Positions 46,742-60,512 of a stretch of DNA of 64,000 nucleotides are shown piece by piece; position 1 is the stretch's first letter, and every line of letters starts with the position of its first letter. The stretch spans positions 15,025,501 through 15,089,500 of the forward strand of contig NC_016131.3 in NCBI RefSeq assembly GCF_000005505.3. Reading direction: 5' to 3'. Both the position numbers and the translations under genes were made by a program. The notes under the pieces were generated by a model. That model worked only from the letters and a program-made list of their open reading frames with translations, made no database searches and was not told the DNA's origin. The stretch is from Brachypodium distachyon (taxonomy: Eukaryota > Streptophyta > Magnoliopsida > Poales > Poaceae).

Positions 46742-49150
46742 CTACGGCATGAGTCCCTTTCCTGCCGCGTGCTCGAACACTACCCTCAGGGACTTCTTCA
46801 CGTTGTCGTCCGCCAACGCAAACTCCACCGCGTTCTGGGCTAGTCGAAACAGCTCCGCCTTGCTAAGACCTGACAGATTACATGCGGGATTCAAAGTTCA
46901 GAGAAGTGTGTGTATTATTCACGAGAATGAAACTCTGATTTGATTTTCAGATATTGTTCCCAAGAAGAGTGTACCAAAGGTGGATGCGACGAGGTAGTAC
47001 TCGTTTGAGAGGCTTGTTGCGAAGAGGCCAGAATCGTCGGTGCACAGCGATAGAGGATGCTTCGCATGGTAGAGGTCAGCTGCACAAAATTAAGAAACTC
47101 AGAGTATTAAAATGCTGCTCAGGGTGCTCACTTTTGGTCCAAAAAATTGGGTTCTGCATTGTCAGGGACAAACCGAAGTGATGGAGCTCCAGAGAAGGAG
47201 CTCCTCCAGTCATGACATTGGAGGTTAAACATATCTCCACCTGCAGATCGTCTTGGGAGCAAGGTAAGCATGGCTGACATAGAATAGCTAGAGATACTTA
47301 AAGCCGAGGAGCACAAAGAAGGTCACCGGGATCATCGATGATTTGAGCTTCTTCAGTTCCTCGTCGTTGAGGCAGCAGGCATGACCCAGCCTTTGAGGGC
47401 AGAACTCCAGCACTGCTTGGATCTCCTTCCTGTTTGGTACCTGTTATCACTAAGTTATAATTGCATTGGTCAACAAATATATGGAAAAAACAGTTGCTAA
47501 TGCCACTGCAAGTAAATAATGGAATTACGGAAGTAATGTTTTAGGAACTTGTCAAAATATGTTTTCTTACCTCCCCACAGTGTATTGTGATGGGAATTCC
47601 TAGCTCTTTAGCATGTTCAAGGGCAGGCAAGTATGTCTCCCTTAACAAATGTTGAAAGCACCATGGAATGTTAGCATGGAAAGAGTGGAATCAGGGAGTT
47701 TCACCTCCCTAAGATTCAATATATTAGCACATGAATAGTTAACATGTTTTCATTTAGTACAAGCCACTAAGGAAGATACTAAATATTTCCTACCATTCCC
47801 CTACAACTGGATTGCCAGAGAGATCGATGCCAACGACGCCTTGGTCCTTCATTTCCATGGCTAAATTAACCTGGCAAAAGGAAGGAAATTATTCGTTATT
47901 TTCCAAGCTTTGTTCGTAGTAGAAGCTAAAGTGAAAGTATCGTCATACAGTATCCAGTGCTGCCAAAGTTGTCTCACGACGGTCAATACTTAGCAGGAGC
48001 CTAACATATATCTTCTTCTTCGTGTCACCATCCAAATCACCCTGAGGTGTACAACTTAATGTCTCATCTGGTCTTAAGTTAGAGTCAAATAACACAGCAT
48101 CAACGTCTTCGACAGTTTTAAGACCTTTAATAACAGCATTCACGTAAGACCGCTTAGTCATCCCTTTGGCTTCGTTATTCTAGGTAAGACCAAAGAGAAA
48201 GATTTAGTCACATTACTCGAACATAGACTTGTAAATTGTGAGGTAACATGAAAAGTACTCAAAAGTACTAAGCGGAGGGAGTAGTACCTTAGGTGTTGTC
48301 CTTATTTCCAAATACACGACATTCTCGGCAGCAAAATCTCCCACGACCTGTTAGTTTTGTCTGAATATTTAGCTGAGGAAATGTGTACATCAGTAAGTGA
48401 TGCGCAAAAATTTAATGATTAACATGCCTCCTTGGTGATCCTTGTTACTGTATCATGGTCAGTCGTAAGTATATGAAACAAATCAAAGAGCTTGGTACAC
48501 TCTGGAAGAGATCTACCATCTGTTTAAGAAAAAAAACAGCGCCAATAAGCAAATATTCGAGCCTCACTGCGATAGAGAAACATGAGTACCAAGTATTCAT
48601 CACATAAATTTGTTCAAAGTGAGATCAACTATTAAAATTTCTAAGATATGCATATTTCATTCATAGTAGGTTTTGATGAATTATTGAGCAGAAGACTACA
48701 CGAAAATTACCCACTTACTCTTCATGATCACATCCTTAAAATCTTCAAAGACAATGTCTCCTCTGTCACCTAGTTGTTTTGCGAGTTCTCTATTAAACAA
48801 TAAACAGCAAAAGGATATGAATTTGCAAGAACAAAAATACCAACAAGACATGCCAGTTTTCGTTCTTGATACACACAACACAATACAAGCAAGTAGAATA
48901 CTGCCAAAGGAATGGTACATAACAAAGTAAAAAATGTTTAATACAAAAAGAAAGGCTGGATTGGCAGATGCAGCCAATTTAGAACACACAAGAAGCTGGA
49001 ACTGTCAGGGATTTGCTAGCTCAAAAGATTGGGGAGGAGGAAGAGGGTAGTGACTGACAGGAGGGTGGAGTCCCGGACGGAGCCGTTGAGGTGGGCGTGG
49101 AGCTCCACCTTGGGGAGCGCGACGCACCACTCCCTCATCCCCGCCTCCAT
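46742..49150 (-). CDS. MAPDA: N6-methyl-AMP deaminase (adenosine deaminase-like), copy B
   Basis: Eleven exons with the same structure as copy A: 49059-49150, 48719-48789, 48428-48519, 48288-48347, 47949-48179, 47794-47870, 47571-47640, 47327-47440, 47174-47240, 46975-47079, 46742-46869. Together 1,107 nt, 368 aa; exon 5 is one codon shorter in a lysine run. All metal-binding and catalytic motifs are kept (HAH, HCGE, LGH, CTDD). The GC-AG intron 3 is shared. The introns are shorter than in copy A. Most differences are silent or conservative; the C-terminal tail differs more (AQNAVEFALADDN against AQGAVEFAFVDDE). There is no sign of decay, so both copies are likely functional. Confidence 0.92.
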
Positions 49151-50350
49151 GGCGGCGGCTGGCTGGCTAAGCTTCCTCTTTGCTCCGGCGCTCGGCTTCG
49201 AATGATTGGCTCTGCTCGCTTGCTCGAGTCTTTGGGGGAAGGAACTGAAGGAGCACGATACGACGACGATCGCATGTATATATGTTCACGAATCCATCGC
49301 TTTCTGTTCTTCCAGGTTCACGAATCCGTCACCTGTTGGTCGAATCCAACGAGATCCTGGGCTCAACCACCGAATCCTTATAACCACCGAATCCTTATAT
49401 GTGACCAGTGGCACGGATCATGGCGTGTCGTAGATTTCCTTGTACTCTTTGACTTACATCGGTCTCATCAGTCATGATCCTCGCTTTTATCCAGCAATCT
49501 TCCTTGTGGAGCCAAACTTGCTGATTCTTCCTTGACTTTGCGGTGACTCGCTGATTCAGCTCTGTTTGGTTGGCTCTGATGTTTTGTGTACACTGCTTGT
49601 GTTTCCTGTCTCCATATGGCCAATAATCGGCACATCAGCACATGGATTGATGGATAGAGTATCGATCCATCGGAGATCAGACAAGCATGCATAAATCTGG
49701 TTCAGAATCACACGTGCGCGGATTTATTTACTTTTTGTCTGATTGGCCATCTCAGCTAAAACCTGTCGACAGCCGAGAAACGTTTCAGCAGAATTTTCTT
49801 CCAAGATGGGGCTGGTCAGTTGGCCTTGTTTAAGAACTGGAAGCTGAAGCTCTCCCCACCTATGAATAGGTCCACTCGATACTTTTTTTTTAGACTCAAG
49901 CTGTAGATTCTGTTCGGACACTAAACAACACACACCGCACGCACACACACCACAACACACACAAACACCGGCTAAGTCCCTAACAACACCTAGAACCTAT
50001 ACCAAGTACGTCCCAAGAGACTTCCGAGGTGAGGGCTTCGGGAACGTCGTCCTCTCCTGTGCGGCTCGTGGACGTAGACTGCGGCACCTGCGAAATTTAT
50101 TTGGGGAGGAATCGAACACAGGACGGGTTGCAAGTTGGAACTGGCCACTACTTGTTCTCTAGGTCCACCCGATACTGCGGCAGGCTAACCTGTGCTTGGC
50201 CGCTCGAGTGCTTCTGAAAGAACAAATGCGGGCCACTTGAGCTAACTCTAGGAGTTACGAACCCAACCGATCCGAACTTGGTTTTCAGTTTTGAGTCGAA
50301 AAATGGACCAGACTAGATACCAAATCGAGTCCATTTATCGAAAACCTAAT
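49151..50350. other. MAPDA copy B upstream flank and intergenic DNA
   Basis: Promoter side of copy B to about 49,830 (duplicated flank), then a CA-rich tract (49,920-49,970) and sequence I do not recognise. Confidence 0.4.
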
Positions 50351-50790
50351 TCGGGTCATCGAATCGATTCTGCGCAGTATATGTAGCGTTCAGATGGGGC
50401 TTTTCGGTTCCAATTCTGAACTCCCCACTGTCGCAATCCACCCCCTCCGCCGCCGCCGCCACCCACTCCATTTTTTACGAGCTTCCTCAACAAAATGCGG
50501 CCCCCGATCTCCTTCGTCGCTCGCCGCGCGCATCTGGCCGTCGGTCCCCGCGACCGCGGAAACCCTAGCGGCAGACGGCTGGCCATCGCTGAGGAAGAAT
50601 CCCGACGCCGCCAGTCCGAGGCTGGCCGCACTCGTGGAGCCCGCAAGTGGGTGAGGTGGACCGGCCTCAGCGCCCGCCTGGGAGGGGATCTTGACCGCCG
50701 CTACAGCTACACCGCCACTAGGGAGGGGAGCTCGAGCGATGTCCAACCCATGCGGCGAGTGACGAAGGGTCACCTTTGACAATGCCCATG
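50351..50790. other. GC-rich segment open on both strands
   Basis: Long open frames occur on both strands (96-130 codons). The minus-strand one is Ala/Gly/Arg-rich with an Arg run and no recognised domain. The composition alone can explain the open frames. No coding call is made. Confidence 0.3.
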
Positions 50791-51190
50791 TTGATGAGTT
50801 TTAGATCAGGATGAAGACACGTAGCGTGCGTATCGGCGACTCCGTCGGCTAACAAGGACACAAGGGACACAATTTACCCAAGTTCAGGTCCCTCGGAAGG
50901 TAATACCCCTACGTCCTGCTTGTCTGATCTTGATTTCGATGGAGAGATTACAATGGAGCTGCTGGGGCTATGATGTGCAGAGTAGATCTGGCAAAGGGGA
51001 GTCTCGTGACTCTAGGGTTCTACGTGGAGATGGGTGTATGCGAGAGGCTTGCTTGTTGTTGCTTGTCCTGGCTCCCCCCTCCTATTCCTTTATATATGCA
51101 GGAGTTTAGGTCTCAGGGAGAGTCCAAGCCCATTACAATGATGAGATATGATATATTTAAAGCTTCCTTATCTCGAGTCGTCGAGATTGG
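50791..51190. repeat. Dispersed transposon-derived repeat
   Basis: The run containing ACAATTTACCCAAGTTCAGG and GGTAATACCCCTACGTCCTG is of a type very common in Triticeae repeats, where it is part of large transposons. The exact family cannot be set without a repeat library. Confidence 0.4.
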
Positions 51191-53345
51191 CATGTTGACT
51201 CCACGCCCCGAGCCGCCCGCGCACCCGCCGCCTGCCCGCGCCGCCGCCCGCGAGCTCGTCCGCCGGCCGGAACCCTAGAACCGGGCCAGTCAGGTTTCGC
51301 CACGTGGTGGGATTTTTTTTTATTTTAATTCGGCCGATTTGGATAAGGCACTTTTGCAGAAAAGCCTTTGTAACTTCAATGCATCATATCTTTCAAACCG
51401 TCTGTCCAAAAATTGTGTTCCGCACCTTTCTGGAATCGTCAGAACGTTTAAAATATTTTGGCACTGTTTAATTTCAGTTTTGAATAACTTAGACAGTAGT
51501 TATTTACAGAATGGTTGAATATGGTTTAAATTTCAAATGAAGTGTTTCAAAATAGTTTTGAGCATGTTAGCTTGCTATAAAATTATTTAAACTTGTTCTC
51601 TGTCCATTAGGATCAGAGAAGGAATTATTTTGTGTATAATCATGGCATACAAGTTAAATATTGCTCTATGTTACAAAAGCCGCACAATCTTTTGTTTTAA
51701 ACCCTATCCATGTTTCTTGCATATTAATTACCACTTTTATGTTGTATAATCTGTCCAAACCATTTGAAAAACTTTTCAAAACAGAACTGAAGTTTCTTAA
51801 CTTAGAAGTAACCTTTGTGTGCATCAGCATAGCATATGCATCATGGCATGGTTTTTGTATTGAATGTTGTGTTTATTGTGTGTGTTCCTTTTATTTTAGA
51901 TTGTGTGGAGTGTAATCATTGTTGTTGCGAAGAGTGCGAGAACTACCACGACCTTGGACAAGGCAAGTGCAGTTTGATCATTCTCCTAAATATTTTACTA
52001 TGCACTAGATGTTTTATTAGTTGCATCAGGAATATTACTCGTACTTCTATGCTAGCTATAAATCTCAGGTAGTCTAATTTACCCTCGCCATTACCTTGAT
52101 ACCAAATTGCCATCGGTTGTAGTTGAATGCTAGGCTATGGTAGTATCGTGGGGGAAATAACTAGATTATGATATTGTTATGCCTTTGGCGATATGAAATG
52201 TTTTGTTAGATGTAAGGCAAAACAATTAATTTAATGAACCGTCCTGGGTGGGCAGCTTTGAAGATTTTGAGGATTAGCGGCGTCAGCTCCATTTCTATGG
52301 GTCCCTCTGAGTCGAGTTCCTGTGGATTCAGGAATGGATCGTCCATGGACGTCTCTTCCGTGGATTCGGGGAGCGCCTACGTTGCAAATGTGGAATGCCA
52401 CCTGGGGTAACCGAGACTGGACTAGTTTCCTATTTAGAAGCTTCTAGTACAACCACAATGCTATATGGGCTCTGGCGAGACAAGAGTAAGTTGTATGAAC
52501 CTAGACCCGAGGAATTGTACTGAGGTAGCCGTGTAGGGGAGCGTGATTCTCTCGTGGTTTAGGGAGTTACCTCTGAAAATCTCGTAATCGATGCCGTTGC
52601 TACTCTACCCTGAGGACAGCAAGGGATTAACACGTCGGTTTCTTGTGGGGAATGTGTACAAACTCTCGAGAGCGTCAAAACTAAGTACTTAGCCGTGTCC
52701 CCAGCAACGGACAATTTGAGCGACTAGATGTGGAGCTGTAAGGAAAGTCTCACTCATTTTAACTTCTTAAATAAAATGAATGGTTGAACAGGGTAGGGGC
52801 ACTTGATGAATCCACATCAATGTGCTCTAAGATAATAGGAGCATGGGTGTGTCTACCCCGTGTCCAATAGTGATAAAATTCTATTTGAACAAAAGATAGG
52901 ATTCATTAACTAAGCTTTTATGCAAATAGCCTGAACCCCACTTTGCCACATTATGCATATATTTGGTAGGCTCTGGTATAACTCCTAGTGAATCTTGCCA
53001 ATACAATCAATGTATTGACCCTAGTGGCTGCATCGTTTAATGATGCAGGAAGCTCCGACGACGAGTAAGATGTATGTTCTGCACGTGTGGGTTACGGGCT
53101 TACATTCCAACACGCTCTCACCGTGGTGTTGATGTGCCCTTGTATCTTCCGTTTTCCGCTGCTAAACAGTTGTTTTATTTCCAGCTAACCCGTGAGGTTA
53201 TGCGAGTTGTAAGTACCCTTTTATATTCTGGATGATACGTTGTAATATTGAGACCTTTGTTCTATGATATTACATCTTGAAACTGTGTGTGCTAGTGAGT
53301 CGATCCAGGGACTAGCACTAAAGCACAGAGATCGAACCCTTTTAC
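51191..53345 (+). mobile_element. Probable gypsy-type LTR (solo or remnant)
   Basis: A non-coding stretch of about 2 kb ends with a CTAGTGAGTCGATCCAGGG-type motif and GAGATCGAACCC, which I associate with the 3' part of long LTRs of Triticeae Ty3/gypsy elements. It abuts the antisense ORF at about 53,350, so it probably inserted into it or was joined by deletion. Boundaries are approximate and the family is uncertain. Confidence 0.4.
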
Positions 53346-54260
53346 GGGGGCGGTCGCTTCAGGGAGTCTTCGCCGGTGATCTCCTTCACCCACGCCCGGA
53401 TTGCTTCCGGAGCCACGCCCCTGTCCTGGAGGCGGGTGGTGTCTCCAGGCCCCGTGTACATCCACGCGGGGCGGGAGCGCAGCTGCAGTGGTGCGATGCG
53501 CCGGCTGATGTAGGTCGCGCCACGTCGAGGTCGGTGAGCCCCGTTAGCCCTAGGGCCTTGATCCTCTCGATGATGGGGAGGAGTTCGGCGTCGCGGCTGT
53601 AGCGGTTCCGCCAGGTGTCGTTGGGCACCGGCAGCTCGGTGGGCACGTAGATGAACTCCTCGGGTTCCTCCACGCGAACCCAGCACCAATCCACGCATCA
53701 CTCCTTCTCGATCTTCTTCTCCGACCGGACGATGAACTCCGATTTCATCCGGTCGCGGGCGCGGAACACACCACCCGATGACATCGCCTCCGCCTGCTCG
53801 ACGCGTGGGTAGAAGTAGTGCTGGAATAATGCCACCAACGGCATCACTCCGACGAACCCCTCGCAGAGGAACTGGAAGACGACGAGGAGGAATAAGGAGG
53901 TGGGGTGGAGCTGCGTCACCTGAAGCTGGTACGCCTCCATGAGCGCATGAAGGAACAAAGAGTACGGAGGCACCAACCCGGCGAGGATGAAGCGTGCGAA
54001 CGCCCGGAAGTCATTCTCCTGGTGCTCGGCGCCGGCGAGGAAGTTGAGAGTCTCCCTGTACTCATTGAACCGCGAGGCGACGGCGTGTCGGACCTTTACT
54101 CGCCCCTCGCCGTTGTAGCCGGCCCGGAAGAAGGCGTGCGTGGCCCTCAGCGCCTGCCTCTTCTGGTCGTTCTCCGAGGTGGGCTTCTTGGGAGCCTTCT
54201 CGCTCTTGCCGGCCGCGGAACTCTTGGAGCCTTTCCCTTTCCTGGGAGCGGGGGCGCCAT
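53346..54260 (-). pseudogene. Decayed Transposase_28 ORF of a gypsy element
   Basis: The conceptual product starts MAPPLPGKGK, passes through RATHAFFRAGYNGEGRV and ARFILAGLVPPYS, and contains the 'putative gypsy-type transposon' (Transposase_28) signature with LHPTSLFLLVVFQFLCEGF. After that come WVRVEEPEEF and RIAPLQLRSRPAWMYTGPGD. It is broken by a frameshift just after the start, a TGA at 53698-53700 and a one-base loss near 53,517. It lies antisense and directly inside a plus-oriented LTR, the known position of the extra antisense ORF in Tat-lineage Ty3/gypsy elements. Its cellular role is not known. Confidence 0.75.
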
Positions 54261-54339
54261 GGGGAACGAGGGCGGAAGCTAGCAGGATTCAGGGGCGCAA
54301 GGAAGCTTGGGGATGAGGAAGAAAGGTTGGGGGGCTAAG

Positions 54340-55538
54340 TGTTTGCTCCTTAGCGCAGCGGTGGGGTCTTATAACGCCCCGGCGCTGAGCAACAGTCGCA
54401 TCCGCACCCTACGGGTGCGTTCGGGATAACTACACTTCAAGAGGATAATGCGGGACGTGGCCTTAACCACCCGTGTTTAAGGGGAAGGTTAGGGCGGAAA
54501 TCTCGCGCCCACTACTCCGTCCATAACGGCGGAGTCCCTGGAGCAGCGCATAGACGAGGGCCCGAAACGGCTCGGGACCCACGCGTCGGTAAGGGCGTAG
54601 CCCGGCGACCGACCGGAGAAGAGCTCACCGGGAACAGGCGTTGCCGGCCCACTCCCGAGGGCTACTGTCGCACCAGTGACATTCGGGGTACCACCGCTGC
54701 ATGACGCGTGGCCCACCTCGCTTGCTCCCCGGAGGGATTGCACCCCGGGCAGCACCGCACAAGCTGCCCGGCAAGTCACCAGCCCGGCGGGGCTAGCCGG
54801 GCTGCGAGGGTTGCCCTGGAGGGCAGCAAGAGAACTCCCGCCTGTGCGCTTCCCGGGGAGGTTACTTGCCGGGAAGGGCGTTCCTGGGCGCAGTCACCCG
54901 TTATAGGAGCGGGACCGAGCGGGCAGGACAGCAATGCCACGTGGCCGCTCGGCGGGCTCCCTATGCGGAGGGCTCATCAGAGCAAGGAGTGAAGCAGAAA
55001 CAAGCATTAAATGCTCCGACAGAAAAGGGATCCCCCGTCCAGTTAGCCTACAGTGACTGGCCCGGTGTAAATTTCAGGCACGTAGGACCCTAGTTGCAGG
55101 GCTACCCATCATGCATGCAAGCCAGCACACCGAGGGCAAGCTGCCCTCGTTCTTTGCTCACCATTTGTCATCCATGCACCAAGGCACCTGTGGTATCCTC
55201 TTCAGTATAAAAGAAGGACCCCCGCCAACGGTCAAAGGGTTCGGATCGGATCGGTACTAGCTCTAGCCAAGAGTAGCAAGTAGCACTTAGCTAAAAAGAG
55301 ACAACACCCGAGGACTTCCCCGACAACTTGTAAACCCTTGTTCATCGTCAAACACAGAAGCAGAACATAGGGTTTTACACCTCAGGATGGCCCGAACCTA
55401 GGTAAACGATCTCGTGTTCATTGTGCTCCAACGCTTGACATTGGCCTCGAGCGATCGCCAGAGCGATCCCCGTCGCCCACTGCCGAACCTAAAAGGAGGT
55501 GCTCACGCATCCCGGTGTCTGAGTCCCGTGCTACGACA
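54340..55538 (+). mobile_element. 3' LTR of a Tat-lineage gypsy element
   Basis: A purine-rich tract (GGGGATGAGGAAGAAAGG) precedes a TG start at about 54,340. A TATA box (TATAAAAG, from 55,206) and a long transcribed end finish in ACGACA at 55,538. Together these give the U3-R-U5 order in the plus direction. It adjoins the antisense Transposase_28 ORF. No reverse transcriptase, integrase or left LTR is present, so this is a truncated element. The start is approximate. Confidence 0.55.
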
Positions 55539-55992
55539 TGCAGCGAAAGCACCAAGAACCAAGGGCCCCCATCGTCAGGCTCCTCGAGCTACCCCGCCAT
55601 GGCACGGGCGTAGCTCGCTAACCGCACGTCGCTGCTGCTGGCTACCGGAAGTGCACAGGCAGACCTCGACCTTGTACAGAGAGGAGGGGCTGGCGAGGTG
55701 TCATGAGATCGAGATGGGGATGAGCAACCGTGACATGAGATCCAACTACTACCAAATACATGTACATCCAAACAGGAAATCTTGAATTGCAGTCCATTTC
55801 AATGCGTAGGTTGATTTGGCATTCAGGCCCAATTCAATTCCTTAGGCTGAATACAAACATCCAAAAACGAACCAGAATTTGAACTCTGGTGTGGTGAGAG
55901 CACCACCAGTCCACCATGATCTAGGATTCGAATCAAGTGGAGCTTAAAACAGCCATCCCAACAGCTCCAGCTATACACATCGCCGCCCATGA
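55539..55992. other. Sequence between LTR and glycosyltransferase
   Basis: From about 55,780 it is probably the 3' UTR of the glycosyltransferase (minus strand). Nothing else is recognised. Confidence 0.4.
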
Positions 55993-57390
55993 TCACCTGG
56001 TGATGTAAGCGACGAGATCGTCGAGATCCCGGCGCGAGGACCTGCCATGGGCGACGTCGGCACGGACGGCCTCGCCGAGCTTCCGCGCCGCCTCCCTCAC
56101 GCGCTCCCCTTCCTCGGACCGCATCGCCCTCTCGATGGCGTCCCGGACACCTGCGGCCGGCGTGACCTCCCCGCGCCGCTCCCATGGGCGCACGAGGATC
56201 CCGGCGCCGAGGTACCTGCACACGAGCTCCGCGTCCCACGGCTGGTCGCTGTGCATCGGCCACGCCAGGATGGGCTTCCCGTGGCTCAGGCTCTCCACCG
56301 TCGAGTTCCACCCGCAATGGCTCATGAACGCCGCCGTTGCCCCGTGCGCCAGGATCTCCAGCTGCGGCGCCCACCCCGTCACCACCATGCCCTTCTCTCC
56401 CGCCGCGACTCGCATGTCGGCGCCGGGAGAGGTGGGGCTGGGCGCGCGCATGTCGGCGCGGTCGGCGTCCCGGAGCGACCACAGGAACCGCTGGCCGCTC
56501 TTGCGCAGGGCCTCGGCGAGCTCCGCGAGCTGTTCGCGGCGGAGGGAGGACGTCGTGCCGAAGGAGATGTACAGCACGGAGGCCCGCGGCTGCTCGTCGA
56601 GCCACCGCAGGCACTCGTGCCGCTCGAGGGCCTCTGGAGTCGTCTTCCCCGTGTCCGGGGGGAGGAGTGGGTTCAGGGGCCCGATGGCGAACAGCTTGCG
56701 TCCATCGGAGGAGGAAGGGAGAAGGGGGAGGAGGACATCGAGGAACTCCCCCTCGAGAGCGCGGCAGGAGTTGACGACCATGCCGGCGCCGGGCGCGCGG
56801 CGGCGCTCCTGGCCCATGCGGCGGGCGAGCGCGATGAACTCCGGCGTGGCGCAGGCGTCGGGGCGGTGGAACGCCATGCCGTGCTCGCGGAGGAGGGCGT
56901 GGCCGGGATCCGCCCACCCGACGTTGTAGGACGCGGCGAGGCAGTGCACGCCGAGCGCCTCGCCGTTGGGCAGCTTGACCGCCTCGGCGGCCGCGAACGC
57001 CGCCATCCGGTCGTGGAGCACGACGACGCGGCGGTGCGCGGCGGCCAGCTCGGCCAGGAGCGCGGCGAGAGAAGCGCCGGCGCCGGCGCAGAAGGCCTCG
57101 AAGAGCGGCTGCATGTGCGCCGGGAACGGGGAAGAAGAAGTGGGGTCCGGGTCCGGGCTCGCGTGCGGCGGGACGGCGAGGGCGCGGAAGCGGATGGCGG
57201 CGAGGTCGTGGTGGTGGCCCCAGCCGTGGAGGCGCGCGCGGGCTTGGCGGAGGTGCGGCTCCGGCGCGGCGAAGTGGACGGGGATCCCGCGCGAGGCGAG
57301 GAGGAGGGAGAGGTGGAGGAGCTGGTTCAGGTGGCCCTGCGCCGGGAACGGGACCGTCACGACCGCGACCGGAGGAGGTTCCGTCGCCAT
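55993..57390 (-). CDS. Family 1 UDP-glycosyltransferase, zeatin O-glycosyltransferase type
   Basis: Intronless, 465 aa, the usual length for plant GT1 enzymes. The N-terminus [20 protein letters not shown] has the catalytic His20. The PSPG box occupies residues 340-383, exactly 44 positions, from [11 protein letters not shown] to MHSDQ. It has Trp at position 22 and Gln at position 44, the pattern usually linked to UDP-glucose. The overall block order ([13 protein letters not shown], then YNVGWADPG) resembles zeatin O-glucosyl/O-xylosyltransferases (UGT93 group), so a cytokinin or other small hydroxylated acceptor is possible; the acceptor is not determined by sequence. GC content is very high, which creates long mirror frames on the other strand. 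A 150-bp duplicate of its 5' end lies upstream. Confidence 0.9.
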   Translation of the reverse strand: MATEPPPVAVVTVPFPAQGHLNQLLHLSLLLASRGIPVHFAAPEPHLRQARARLHGWGHHHDLAAIRFRALAVPPHASPDPDPTSSSPFPAHMQPLFEAFCAGAGASLAALLAELAAAHRRVVVLHDRMAAFAAAEAVKLPNGEALGVHCLAASYNVGWADPGHALLREHGMAFHRPDACATPEFIALARRMGQERRRAPGAGMVVNSCRALEGEFLDVLLPLLPSSSDGRKLFAIGPLNPLLPPDTGKTTPEALERHECLRWLDEQPRASVLYISFGTTSSLRREQLAELAEALRKSGQRFLWSLRDADRADMRAPSPTSPGADMRVAAGEKGMVVTGWAPQLEILAHGATAAFMSHCGWNSTVESLSHGKPILAWPMHSDQPWDAELVCRYLGAGILVRPWERRGEVTPAAGVRDAIERAMRSEEGERVREAARKLGEAVRADVAHGRSSRRDLDDLVAYITR

Positions 57391-57872
57391 CCCGGCGGCC
57401 GCTTCAGATCGGAGGGCGGCGGCGGCGGCTCAGAGATTCTCTTTTGACTCCTTGGAAGATTGGAAGAGGATGGGAACTGGTGATCTACGACGCTATAGTC
57501 CGTAGGATTAGGAAGGAATTTAGGATAGGACGCTATACTCCGTTAAACTATTGTTGCTGCGTGTGTTGCTCGTTCAGATGAGAGTGAGATGGACGCCATT
57601 GCCGTTCGCAGCGAAATTCCCCCATTTTCCTTATCTTCGTAGTAATGGTATCATAAGCATGGCAGCATAGTGCATCCATTTATTGGTTTGCAAGAGACAT
57701 GATACCTTAGGAAATATCATGTTATCGGTATCATATTATGATACTAGTACTATTTTTTTCTTCATTTATTAATTGCCACATCACTTAAATGTCTAGGTGA
57801 CAATGCATGATACTAGCTATGTTACTATCACTATGACCAGCCTCACACTTGTAAAGATAAGAGATCGTGCTG
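57391..57872. other. Glycosyltransferase upstream region
   Basis: The first 60 bases are leader. From about 57,645 to 57,850 there is an AT-rich stretch with many GTATCAT/ATGATAC words (for example GGTATCATATTATGATAC), which looks like a MITE with inverted ends. Its limits and family were not resolved. Confidence 0.4.
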
Positions 57873-58020
57873 TTGGTCCCAACCGTGGAGGCGCGCATAA
57901 ACTTGGCGGAGATGTGACTCCGGTGCGGCGAAGTGGACGGGGATCCCCCATGAGACGAGAAGGAGGGAGAGGTGGAGGAGCTGCTTCAAGTGGCCCTGCG
58001 CCGGGAACGACACCGTTGCC
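57873..58020 (-). pseudogene. 5' fragment of a glycosyltransferase copy
   Basis: This closely matches the intact glycosyltransferase at 57,215-57,370 (codons for about residues 4-56), with scattered substitutions. It includes the segment encoding GHLNQ, here altered to GHLKQ. It lacks the start codon and everything downstream, so it is a relic of a duplicated gene. Confidence 0.75.
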
Positions 58021-58523
58021 GGGGAGCTAAGAGCACCCCACTCATAATCATGTATGATATCTTATTCAAGAATCAGATGCATATCGATGGTCATGGTGAA
58101 TTGGTGATCATGAACGATGACATTAAACACAAAAATAAGAATTATTTGAGAGATGTTGCTCCAAGTGAAGACTGACAAAACCTATCTACAGTTTGCCGAT
58201 TGCTGCATATTCCATCATCGATCAGTCATTCTAAAAACTGAAATTGTAGAAACAATGTGCAATGCAAGGTAGTGTACTAATCTTTTTGCTCTGGTAATCC
58301 GGAGAGATAAAGAAACGAATTGCCGCAAGCAGGGACAATTCTTTCATAGATATCTAGACTGGTCACTGGGACTCCTCTTCGTTGTAGGTGTACAATGCAA
58401 GAAAACATGAGTAGAGCACTATGATTGTTTCCAGATGAAATCACTCAGAAGTTATCAATAATTGCATCATAAGAACATCACAAGAACAAGAGCATGATTA
58501 ATAACTAGTGTTATGCTGCTGCT
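58021..58523. other. Intergenic sequence
   Basis: No feature recognised between the glycosyltransferase relic and the helicase pseudogene. Confidence 0.35.

Positions 58524-60512
<1,989 letters not shown>

Noticed and set aside
50390..50782. 130-codon minus-strand frame
   Set aside because: Both strands are open because of GC-rich composition; no domain or splice context supports a gene.
56047..57447. 466-codon open frame on the plus strand opposite the glycosyltransferase
   Set aside because: It is the mirror of a very GC-rich coding sequence, is Arg/Gly/Glu-rich, and has no domain. The minus strand has an intact PSPG box.
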